Positions 15,823-22,155 of a stretch of DNA of 22,155 nucleotides are shown in pieces. This DNA comes from JAYVYM01 sp046593925 (GTDB lineage: Bacteria > Actinomycetota > Actinomycetes > Mycobacteriales > SCTD01), in assembly GCA_046593925.1 (NCBI GenBank), contig JBKJQN010000007.1, forward strand, positions 1 to 22,155. The letters run 5' to 3'. Position 1 is the stretch's first letter; every line of letters starts with the position of its first letter. The notes below the pieces were generated by a model, which worked only from the letters and a program-made list of their open reading frames with translations, made no database searches and was not told the origin of the DNA. The position numbers and the translations under genes are program-made.

Positions 15823-18000
15823 TCACGGCACGAACACCGATCCGCTCGCCCGGTTGTTGCCTTCGTTGGCCTCAGCGATCCGATCGAGCGGGTCGACCGT
15901 GACGACGACGGTGTGGGCGCCGCGCTTGACGCCGGCCCACGCGACCGAGACGCGCGAGGACGCCCCGGCCGCCAGGGTGATCGGGCTGGAGGTCCCGATC
16001 GGGTTCGTCCCGTCGGTGAACGCCGCGGTGACGCCGCTCACCGTCCGGCTGCCGGTGTTCTTCAGCAGCGCCGACACCCGGGCGACACCGGCCGGGTCCC
16101 GGGTCGCCTTCAGCCCGGAGACGGTCAGGTCACCGGCCGGGTCGTTGGCGGCGAACATCCGCAGGCCGGTGCTCTGCCGGGCAATGGTCGCGTAGGCGTC
16201 CCGGTAGCCCGGGGAGCCGGCGGCCGGACTGGTGGTGGTCACGCAGGCGGCGGTGCAGCCGTCGGCGTACCCGACCAGGACCCTGCCCTGCGGGTCGATG
16301 GTGGCGTCGATGAAGTCCAGCAGGTTGCGGTCGCTCCCGCAGGTGGTGCCGCCGGTGCACACCGAGCCGCGCTGGACCGGGTCGGTGCCCGTCGCGTTGA
16401 CGGTCTTCCAGGACTTGCCGCCGTCGAAGGTCGAGGCGACGTAGAGCTGCCAGACCCCGGCGAAGACGTCGGTCTCGGAGGAGCGTCCGCCGGTCGTGGT
16501 GCCGATGAAGGCCACTGCCGCGCGGTCACCGTCCCCGGCGACCGCAGCCGGGAAGACGGTGTTCTTGATGCCGAGCTGCACGCCGACGTCCTGCACGTCG
16601 GTCCAGGTCTCGCCGCGGTCCCGCGAGACCGCGGTGAAGATGTGGCTGTCGGCGCCGTTCCAGCCCAGGTAGACGGTGCCGTCCTTGCCGATCGACACCG
16701 ACGGGTCGGACGCTCCGGAGGTGCCACCCGGGACCGGTCGGATCGCCCAGGTGAGGCCGTTGTCGGTCGACACGACGACGGCCGGGTGCCCACCGCAGGA
16801 CTTGTTTGGCACGTACGCCGTCCCGTCAGGACCGACCTTCACGTGCCCATGGATCCCGGTGCACTGCTGCAGGTTGTAGATGGGCAGGGCCGGGCCGAAC
16901 GTCGTGCCACCGTCGGTGCTGGTGGAGCACGACGCGTCGGCGATGTCCTGGGAGCAGTAGTAGAGCTCGCTCGGGAAGGTCTGCAGCGCCGCGACACCAC
17001 CCGGGGCGTACGGGCCCCAGCCCAGTGTCTGGTGGTCGACACCGGAGTTGAAGCCGCCACCCTGGCTCGTCGCCCAGGTCTTACCGGCATCGGACGTCAC
17101 GCAGGACAGGCTCCCGGCGCCGCGCAGGTCGAGCAGCTGCGACTCGATCGTGCGCCCGCTGTTGCGTTCGGTGGCCAGGATCGGGTCCAGGCTCGTCGTG
17201 CTGCCACCCGGACAACCCGACGCGGCGCTGGCGCTGACGTCGGTGAAGCTGGCTGCGGCCGGACGGGTGCTGTCGTCGAAGGTCGTGCGGTAGGTCGACA
17301 GCGATGACTGGTACATCGCCGCTCCCGTCTTCCAGTCGTAGCCGATCGAGGGCTCCCCGGCGTTGTGCACGTCCGCCAGCGTTGTCGGCGCCGGGTAGTT
17401 GCTGAAGCCGCTGGCCGGAGCGCTGGCCGGTGGCGGCGGCAGCGCGGTGCTCGTCAGGGACGCCGTAGCCGTGAAGCTGTCACCGGCAGCCGCGAAGGGC
17501 ACCACGCGCACGGTGTAGGACCCGGAGTCCGGCGCGGCGAGGATGACCTCGGGGTTCGAGGACGACGCCGAGGCGGCCACCTCGCGACCGGAGGCCTTGT
17601 CGAGCACGTAGAGGTCGAAGTCGGCCACCGGGCCGGTCCACGCCACACTGATTTTCAGGCTGTGCCCGGTTCCGTAGCCGGCCGGGGTGGCGACGGTGAG
17701 CCCGAAGTCGTCACACGACGACGGGGCTGCGCAGCTCACGGTGCCACTTGTCCCGGTGGGGTTGGACGCGACGAACGGGCCGCCGGAGTAGGTGAGCGAG
17801 GACGCCGTCGGCGTCAGGGTGCCGCTCGCGGGGGTTGCCGCGGCGGCCGGCGCAGCGCTGCTTGCGGTCAGCCCCGCAACGAGCAGCGCCGCCGCGGCGG
17901 CAGCAACGCCGCGGCGGGTCCGTGGGACAAGGGTGCGCGGGGTGAACGGCCCTGGGATGAGGGTGTGTGGGGTGTGGGTGCGTGCGGTGTGCGTCGACAC
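15823..18000 (-). CDS. Secreted PPC - Asp-box beta-propeller - CARDB protein
   Basis: The product is 725 residues. An N-terminal export signal with twin arginines (TRRGVAA, about 28-34) is followed by a hydrophobic stretch and AAPAAAATPA, fitting Sec or Tat export. Residues ~60-185 resemble a pre-peptidase C-terminal (PPC) beta domain (VADFDLYVLDKASG, SYTVRVVPF). Residues ~200-615 form a sialidase/BNR-like propeller with Asp-box motifs SDAGKTW (303), STDGGTTF (361), STDNGLTW (411), SRDRGETW (459) and FDGGKSW (525). A C-terminal CARDB-like adhesion domain spans about 625-720 (LKNTGSRTVSG, EANEGNN). Asp boxes mark the fold, not activity, and I see no set of sialidase catalytic residues I could assert. 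The GTG at 18000 has GGAGG 5 bases upstream. The frame upstream to 18099 is rejected for that reason. It is divergent from the gene at 18154. Confidence 0.85.
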   Translation of the reverse strand: MSTHTARTHTPHTLIPGPFTPRTLVPRTRRGVAAAAAALLVAGLTASSAAPAAAATPASGTLTPTASSLTYSGGPFVASNPTGTSGTVSCAAPSSCDDFGLTVATPAGYGTGHSLKISVAWTGPVADFDLYVLDKASGREVAASASSSNPEVILAAPDSGSYTVRVVPFAAAGDSFTATASLTSTALPPPPASAPASGFSNYPAPTTLADVHNAGEPSIGYDWKTGAAMYQSSLSTYRTTFDDSTRPAAASFTDVSASAASGCPGGSTTSLDPILATERNSGRTIESQLLDLRGAGSLSCVTSDAGKTWATSQGGGFNSGVDHQTLGWGPYAPGGVAALQTFPSELYYCSQDIADASCSTSTDGGTTFGPALPIYNLQQCTGIHGHVKVGPDGTAYVPNKSCGGHPAVVVSTDNGLTWAIRPVPGGTSGASDPSVSIGKDGTVYLGWNGADSHIFTAVSRDRGETWTDVQDVGVQLGIKNTVFPAAVAGDGDRAAVAFIGTTTGGRSSETDVFAGVWQLYVASTFDGGKSWKTVNATGTDPVQRGSVCTGGTTCGSDRNLLDFIDATIDPQGRVLVGYADGCTAACVTTTSPAAGSPGYRDAYATIARQSTGLRMFAANDPAGDLTVSGLKATRDPAGVARVSALLKNTGSRTVSGVTAAFTDGTNPIGTSSPITLAAGASSRVSVAWAGVKRGAHTVVVTVDPLDRIAEANEGNNRASGSVFVP

Positions 18001-18088
18001 AGGTCCTCCGAGCTCGCCCGGCGTCCGGGTGACGGTGGGCGCCCGGCGGTGGCCGGACGCAGGGTGGGTCGCGATGCCCGGCACCATA

Positions 18089-18098
18089 TGACATGTCA
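18089..18098. promoter_or_regulatory. Perfect palindrome TGACATGTCA in the divergent promoter region
   Basis: This 10-bp perfect palindrome lies in the 153-bp region between the secreted propeller gene (start 18000, minus) and the AceE/transketolase-like gene (start 18154, plus). Its position suits an operator for either gene. No regulator is assigned. Confidence 0.3.
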
Positions 18099-18153
18099 CG
18101 TTGCCGCGGGGGGGCGCGCGGTCTCAGCCGGGCGCGGGGGCAGGATCACGGGC

Positions 18154-20457
18154 GTGGACGAGGTCGAGGAGTCGTTGCTGCGCGAGGTCGAGCGAAGGGT
18201 GCTCTGGCTGGCCACCTCGATCGTGCAGGCCGCCAACCGGATTCCCGACCCCTCGGGCGTCAAGGTCGGCGGCCACCAGGCGTCCAGCGCCTCGATGGTG
18301 GGCCTGGTGACGGCGCTGTGGTTCGACGTCCTGACGTCAGCCGACCGCGTGTCGGTCAAGCCGCACGCCTCACCGGTGCTGCACGCCGTCAACGCGCTGC
18401 TCGGGCAGCTGGATCCGGAGTACCTGCCCCGGCTACGCGAGCTGGGCGGGCTGCAGCCCTACCCGTCGCGGACCAAGGACCCCGACCGGCCGGACTACTC
18501 CACCGGCAGCGTCGGCATCGGTGCCACGGCGCCGGTGTGGGGGGCGGTCGCCCGGCGCTACCTGGCCAGCCGCGGCGACGTCGAGCCGGGCGGCCGCCAG
18601 ATCAGCCTGCTCGGCGACGCCGAACTCGACGAGGGGGCGGTCTGGGAGTGCGTCGCGGACCCGGTGGTGCAGCGCCTCGGCGAGGTGCTCTGGGTCGTCG
18701 ACCTCAACCGGCAGAGCCTGGACCGGATCGTCCCGGACATCGCCGTCAGCCGCTGGCAGGGCATGTTCGCCGCGGCCGGCTGGCAGGTGCTCGAGGTCAA
18801 GTACGGCCGCCGACTCGAGACGCTGTTCGGCCGGCCTGGCGGGGCCGCGCTGCGCGACCGGATCGACTCGATGGGCAACGAGCAGTACCAGTGGCTGCTG
18901 CGCAGCCCGGTCGGGCAGGTCCGGGACCGGCTCACCGAGGGTGACGCCGCCCTGGTCCGGCTGCTCGCCGACCTCGACGACGCGGGCGTCGCGACGGTCC
19001 TGCGCGACCTCGGCGGCCACGACCCGGCGGCGCTGCGCGCCGCCTTCCGGGCCGTCGACGACAGCCGCCCGACGGTGGTGTTCGCCTACACCGTCAAGGG
19101 CTGGGGGCTGCCGCTGGAAGGCCACCCCGGCAACCACTCGGCGCTGCTGAGCGAGCAGCAGTGGACCGATCTGGCGGCCACCCTGGGTGCCGACGCCGAC
19201 GACCCGTGGCGGCTCCCGGACCCCAACAGCCCGGTGGGCCGGCTCTGCACGGCCACCGCGAAGCGACTCGAGCGGCCAGCACTGCAGGCCGTCGACCCGC
19301 CAGCGGTGCCGGTCTCGCTGGGGCGTACGCACCGCGGGCTGCAGTCCACCCAGGCCACCCTCGGCCGGGTCCTCACCGACCTCACCCGCGACGCACCGGA
19401 CGTCGCGGCACGGGTGGTCACCGTCTCGCCCGACGTCGCCAGCAGCACAAATACCGGCGGCTGGATCAACAAGGTCGGTGTCTGGTCGCCGCAGGACCGG
19501 CACGACTGGTTCGCGACCGGCGACGAGGGGCAGCCGGACGACCGGCTGGTGCGCTGGCGCGAGACCAGCACCGGCCAGCACCTGGAGCTCGGGATCGCCG
19601 AGACCAACCTGGTGTGCCTGCTCGGCGAGCTCGGCGCGACCTGGCTGACGCTCGGTCAGCCCCTGCTGCCGATCGGCACGGTCTACGACCCGTTCGTCGG
19701 CCGAGCGCTCGAGCCATGGGTCTTCGGGACGTACGCCGGCGGGCGCAGCATCCTGGTCGGCACCCCGTCCGGGGTCACGCTGGCGGCCGAGGGCGGGGCG
19801 CACCAGAGCATCACGACGCCATCGATCGGGCTCGAGACGCCAGGGGTCACGGCGTACGAGCCGGCGTTCGCCGTGGAGACCGAGTGGTGCCTGCTGGACG
19901 CGCTGTCCCGCTTGGGCCGGCCCGGTGGCCAGTCTGCCTATCTGCGCCTGACGACGCGGCCGCTCGACCAGGCCCTCGCCGACCTGCCGGCCGACACCAC
20001 CGAGCGGCGGCGGGACGTGCTCGCCGGCGGCTACCGGCTGCGCAGCGCCGAGAACCCGGACGTCACGATCGCGGTCGTGGGTGCCCTCGTGCCGGAGGCG
20101 CTCGCTGCCGCAGACCTGCTGGCCGGCTTCGGCGTGGCCGCTGACGTCTGCGTCGTCACGTCGTACGACCGGCTCTGGCGGGCCATGCAGGCCCGACGCG
20201 GCCTGCTTCGAGGGCCATCGGACGGGGTCGACCAGAGCGTGCTGGACCGGATGCTGCGCCCCACCCCGCTGGTGACGCTGCTCGACGGGCACCCGCACAC
20301 GTTGGCCTTCCTGGCGACCGTGCACGGTGTCCCGGTGACCTGCCTGGGGGTCAGCGAGTTCGGTCAGGCAGGGGCTCTGTCCGAGGTCTACGCCCACCAC
20401 GGGCTGGACGCGCGCTCGGTCCTGGATGCCGCGCTGGACCTGCTCGACGCCTGCTGA
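18154..20457 (+). CDS. ThDP-dependent AceE/transketolase-like enzyme (2-oxoacid dehydrogenase E1-type)
   Basis: This 767-residue protein resembles homodimeric pyruvate dehydrogenase E1 (AceE) and transketolase. It has GGHQASSAS (39-47) and VKPHASPV near the substrate side, the ThDP motif GDAELDE (154-160) with N185 closing it, a pyrimidine-binding domain from about 395 with the catalytic glutamate E483 in LGIAETN, EGGAHQSITTPSIG (about 546-559), and a C-terminal transketolase-like domain (about 645-767). Typical AceE proteins are near 890-920 residues and have roughly 100 residues before the GGH motif. Here there are 38, so the usual E2-binding N-terminus appears to be missing, and no E2 or E3 gene is nearby. 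The substrate is therefore uncertain. The GTG at 18154 was chosen near the point where family similarity begins; an earlier start would only add a low-complexity stretch. It converges directly with the lipoprotein gene (stops adjacent). Confidence 0.8.
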   Translation: MDEVEESLLREVERRVLWLATSIVQAANRIPDPSGVKVGGHQASSASMVGLVTALWFDVLTSADRVSVKPHASPVLHAVNALLGQLDPEYLPRLRELGGLQPYPSRTKDPDRPDYSTGSVGIGATAPVWGAVARRYLASRGDVEPGGRQISLLGDAELDEGAVWECVADPVVQRLGEVLWVVDLNRQSLDRIVPDIAVSRWQGMFAAAGWQVLEVKYGRRLETLFGRPGGAALRDRIDSMGNEQYQWLLRSPVGQVRDRLTEGDAALVRLLADLDDAGVATVLRDLGGHDPAALRAAFRAVDDSRPTVVFAYTVKGWGLPLEGHPGNHSALLSEQQWTDLAATLGADADDPWRLPDPNSPVGRLCTATAKRLERPALQAVDPPAVPVSLGRTHRGLQSTQATLGRVLTDLTRDAPDVAARVVTVSPDVASSTNTGGWINKVGVWSPQDRHDWFATGDEGQPDDRLVRWRETSTGQHLELGIAETNLVCLLGELGATWLTLGQPLLPIGTVYDPFVGRALEPWVFGTYAGGRSILVGTPSGVTLAAEGGAHQSITTPSIGLETPGVTAYEPAFAVETEWCLLDALSRLGRPGGQSAYLRLTTRPLDQALADLPADTTERRRDVLAGGYRLRSAENPDVTIAVVGALVPEALAAADLLAGFGVAADVCVVTSYDRLWRAMQARRGLLRGPSDGVDQSVLDRMLRPTPLVTLLDGHPHTLAFLATVHGVPVTCLGVSEFGQAGALSEVYAHHGLDARSVLDAALDLLDAC

Positions 20458-20913
20458 TCAGCCGCTGATCGCGTCGGCGCAGACCCCCAGGCCGTAGGAG
20501 CGCAGGTACTCCAGGTCGATCTTGTCCGGCGTCGGCCTCGCGGCGAGCAGCGGCAGCAGCTTGGCCTGGTCGCTGCCCGCCGCGTCGACCTTCTTGGCGT
20601 ACGCCTCCCCCGCGGTCACGAGCTCCGCGTACGGGTTCAGCACCTTGCTCGTGAGCTCGGCGGCATCCGGCTCGGGCGGGGTCAGGGCAGCGAGCTCACC
20701 CTGGGCGCGCTTGGCGATCGCGACCGTGTTGTCGACGAAGGCCTTCAGGTCGGTGGCGCCGGTCGGGCGGGGCAGCGCATCGGCGTCGGTCTTGGCGACC
20801 TCGCACACCTTCGTGGCCTGCGCGACGTAGGCGGCCTTGGGGTCGTCGCCACCGCCCCCTCCCCCACACGCGGTGAGCAGCAGCAGGGGCAGGACCGCGA
20901 GGGAGACCTTCAT
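20458..20913 (-). CDS. Small putative lipoprotein
   Basis: The product is 151 residues with a lipoprotein signal peptide (hydrophobic LAVLPLLLL and lipobox LTAC, C16 being the lipidated residue), then a glycine/aspartate linker and a mostly helical domain. Two further cysteines (C37 and C146) could form a disulfide outside the membrane. The domain function is unknown; such small helical lipoproteins are common in Actinobacteria. The ATG at 20913 has GGGAGG about 10 bases upstream. It lies 19 bp downstream of the RNA methyltransferase gene and may be cotranscribed with it. Its stop directly abuts the stop of the convergent AceE-like gene. Confidence 0.8.
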   Translation of the reverse strand: MKVSLAVLPLLLLTACGGGGGGDDPKAAYVAQATKVCEVAKTDADALPRPTGATDLKAFVDNTVAIAKRAQGELAALTPPEPDAAELTSKVLNPYAELVTAGEAYAKKVDAAGSDQAKLLPLLAARPTPDKIDLEYLRSYGLGVCADAISG

Positions 20914-20932
20914 GCCGGCGAGCCTCCCACGC

Positions 20933-21739
20933 TCAGGGCCGTCGCCCCAGCACCCAGCACGCCACGGCGGCGGCGGCGCCGACGTTGAGCGAGTCCACCC
21001 CGGCGGCCATCGGGATGCGCACCCGCTCGTCGCTGCGTGACATGACGTCCTCCGTCAGCCCGGGGCCTTCCGCGCCGAACAGCAGCGCGACCTTGTCCTC
21101 GGCGCCGACCCGGACGTGCGCCAGGTCCGTCGCGGCCGCATCGGGGGTGAGAGCGAGCACCCGAAAGCCCGCCGCGCGGACCTCGTCGACCCCCTCCGGC
21201 CATTCCTCCAGGAAGGCGTACGGAACCGAGAACACCTGACCCATAGAAACTCGCACGGTGCGGCGATAGAGCGGGTCGCAGGAGGTCGGGCTGAGCAGCA
21301 CAGCGTCCATGCCGAGGGCGGCGGCGCTTCGGAAGACCGCTCCGAGGTTCGTGTGGTTGGTGACGGCCTCCATCACGACCACCCGGGTCGCACCGGCCAG
21401 GACGTCGGCGGCACTGCGCAGCGGGAGTCGACCGAAGCTCGCCAGCGCGCCTCGGTGCACGTGGAAGCCGGTGACGGCCTGCAGGACCTCGTAGGACGCG
21501 ACATAGACCGGACACGGCAGCGCCGCGACCTCCGGACGCAGGTCTGCCAGCCGCTGCGGCGACAGCAGCAGCGAGCGCACCGGGTAGCCGGCTGCCGCCG
21601 TCCGCGCGATGACCTTCTCGCCCTCGGCGATGAAGAAGCCCGCGCCCGGCTCGTGCTTCATCCGCCGCGCTCCGTCGGTGAGCCCGACGAAGTCCGCGAC
21701 CCGGGGATCGCTGGGGTCGTCGACCTGTTCAGGAGTCAT
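20933..21739 (-). CDS. SpoU/TrmH-family RNA 2'-O-methyltransferase
   Basis: This 268-residue protein has an N-terminal substrate-binding region (about 1-110, with FFIAEGEKVI) and a C-terminal SPOUT knot domain. The three family motifs are present: motif 1 NHTNLGAVFRSAAALG (128-143), motif 2 FGAEGPGL (221-228) and motif 3 RIPMAAGVDSLNVGAAAA (241-258). It methylates the ribose of a tRNA or rRNA nucleotide using SAM; the target cannot be told from sequence. The ATG at 21739 has no clear ribosome site, so a leaderless transcript is possible. The upstream spacer carries two strong hairpins. Confidence 0.9.
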   Translation of the reverse strand: MTPEQVDDPSDPRVADFVGLTDGARRMKHEPGAGFFIAEGEKVIARTAAAGYPVRSLLLSPQRLADLRPEVAALPCPVYVASYEVLQAVTGFHVHRGALASFGRLPLRSAADVLAGATRVVVMEAVTNHTNLGAVFRSAAALGMDAVLLSPTSCDPLYRRTVRVSMGQVFSVPYAFLEEWPEGVDEVRAAGFRVLALTPDAAATDLAHVRVGAEDKVALLFGAEGPGLTEDVMSRSDERVRIPMAAGVDSLNVGAAAAVACWVLGRRP

Positions 21740-21766
21740 CAGCGCCAGGGTATGCGCGCCTCATGA

Positions 21767-21807
21767 TCACGAGGCAGGTGAGCCTTGGGTCCCCACGTGC
21801 CTCGTGA
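21767..21807. repeat. Perfect 10-bp inverted repeat (TCACGAGGCA / TGCCTCGTGA)
   Basis: The arms at 21767-21776 and 21798-21807 are exact reverse complements, with 21 bases between them that can add three more pairs after one mismatch. It lies just upstream of the SpoU gene start, in the spacer to the flavin oxidoreductase. It could be a regulatory site or 5'-leader hairpin, or a transcription terminator. Confidence 0.55.
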
Positions 21808-21857
21808 GCAGGGGCACGGGTGGGGCTGAGCGCGAGCTGTGCCCAGTGCGCCGCGGC

Positions 21858-21893
21858 TGATCGCGAGGGGTGTTGCCACTCCCCTCGCGATCA
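21858..21893 (-). terminator. Perfect 13-bp hairpin overlapping the flavin oxidoreductase stop codon
   Basis: TGATCGCGAGGGG (21858-21870) and CCCCTCGCGATCA (21881-21893) pair perfectly around a 10-base loop. The TGA stop of the minus-strand oxidoreductase (21891-21893) is part of the stem. A strong stem without a U-tract directly at the gene end fits a terminator or a 3'-end stabilising hairpin. Confidence 0.55.
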
Positions 21894-22155
21894 TGACGAC
21901 GGGCGCGCCCGGGCGTACTGGTCCGGCCACGCCACGTCGTCGCCGAGGGCAGCACCTGCAAGCAGCGGGAAGTGCGGGTCGCGCAGCAGCTCACGTGCCA
22001 TCAGCACGACATCGGCCTGCCCGTTGCGGAGCACGTCCTCAGCCTGATCGGCTGTGGTCAGCAGCCCGACAGCGCCGGTCTTGACACCAGCGTCCCTGCG
22101 TACGGCCTCAGCGAACGGGACCTGGTAGCCAGGCTCGACCGGGATGTCGGCCAGC
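21891..22155 (-). CDS. C-terminal fragment of an old-yellow-enzyme (YqjM-like) flavin oxidoreductase
   Basis: Only the last 87 codons are in the window; the gene continues beyond the right edge. The residues VPFAEAVRRDAG, GAVGLLTTADQAEDVL, ADVVLMARELLRDPHFPL and WPDQYARA match the C-terminal part of the FMN TIM barrel of NADH:flavin oxidoreductase/OYE-family enzymes of the YqjM type. GAVGLL (phosphate-binding loop region) and ARELLRDP are the usual FMN-contacting segments, and the tail WPxQYxRA is typical of this class. These enzymes reduce activated C=C bonds with NADPH. The stop TGA is at 21891-21893, inside a strong hairpin. Confidence 0.85.
   Translation of the reverse strand, partial: LADIPVEPGYQVPFAEAVRRDAGVKTGAVGLLTTADQAEDVLRNGQADVVLMARELLRDPHFPLLAGAALGDDVAWPDQYARARPSS

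Noticed and set aside
15769..17307. 512-residue open frame on the plus strand
   Set aside because: It is antisense to the secreted propeller gene, which shows clear Asp boxes. Long antisense frames are expected at this GC content.
18433..20400. 655-residue open frame on the minus strand
   Set aside because: It is the antisense shadow of the AceE/transketolase-like gene, whose motifs and codon bias are on the plus strand. The product has no recognisable motif.

Overview
The window looks like a metagenomic contig made of two compositionally different parts. From about 2.1 kb to the end it is very GC-rich, with GC-rich third codon positions, frequent GTG starts, TGA/TAG stops, GTGA/ATGA gene overlaps and a WhiB-family gene. 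Together these point to an actinobacterium (Actinomycetota); I cannot place it further. The first ~2.1 kb has clearly lower GC, both of its genes end in TAA, and it carries a repetitive secreted-type protein of a kind common in Planctomycetes and other large-genome bacteria. The change of composition falls inside the acyl-CoA ligase gene, at its highly conserved ATP-binding loop. An assembly chimera is the simplest explanation, and horizontal recombination is the alternative.

Layout. (1) 1-2715: the C-terminal part of a 22-residue-repeat protein (+), then the hybrid-looking AMP-forming acyl-CoA ligase (-). (2) 2808-5418 (+): a SAM methyltransferase, then a DtxR/MntR-type metal regulator overlapping an Nramp Mn(II) transporter (mntR-mntH operon). 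(3) 5397-8725: a Brp/Blh-type beta-carotene cleavage enzyme (-), divergent from a quinone-oxidoreductase-type MDR enzyme (+), then a second, CurA/PTGR-type MDR enzyme (-). (4) 9095-10395 (-): a small cysteine-motif protein followed by an ATP-grasp ligase. (5) 10595-13457 (-): a tightly overlapping MoxR ATPase - DUF58 - VWA membrane protein operon. (6) 13519-15191: a WhiB regulator (-) divergent from a BlaI-type repressor and an M56 (BlaR1-like) membrane metallopeptidase (+). Two matching dyads lie between them and overlap the whiB ribosome-binding region. (7) 15192-15822: a poorly coding stretch with a perfect 12-bp inverted repeat. (8) 15823-20457: a secreted PPC/Asp-box propeller/CARDB protein (-) divergent from a ThDP-dependent AceE/transketolase-like enzyme (+). 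(9) 20458-22155 (-): a small lipoprotein, a SpoU-family RNA methyltransferase, and the C-terminus of an old-yellow-enzyme-type flavin oxidoreductase, separated by two strong hairpins.

Most of the region is ordinary actinobacterial housekeeping and accessory content. The points most worth following are the chimeric join at ~2.1 kb, the duplicated BlaI-type dyad shared with whiB, the Blh homologue (which implies retinal and perhaps a rhodopsin elsewhere in the genome), the AceE-like enzyme lacking the usual N-terminal region, the small-protein/ATP-grasp pair, and several unexplained hairpin or repeat elements. I found no CRISPR array, rRNA, tRNA, transposase or phage gene.
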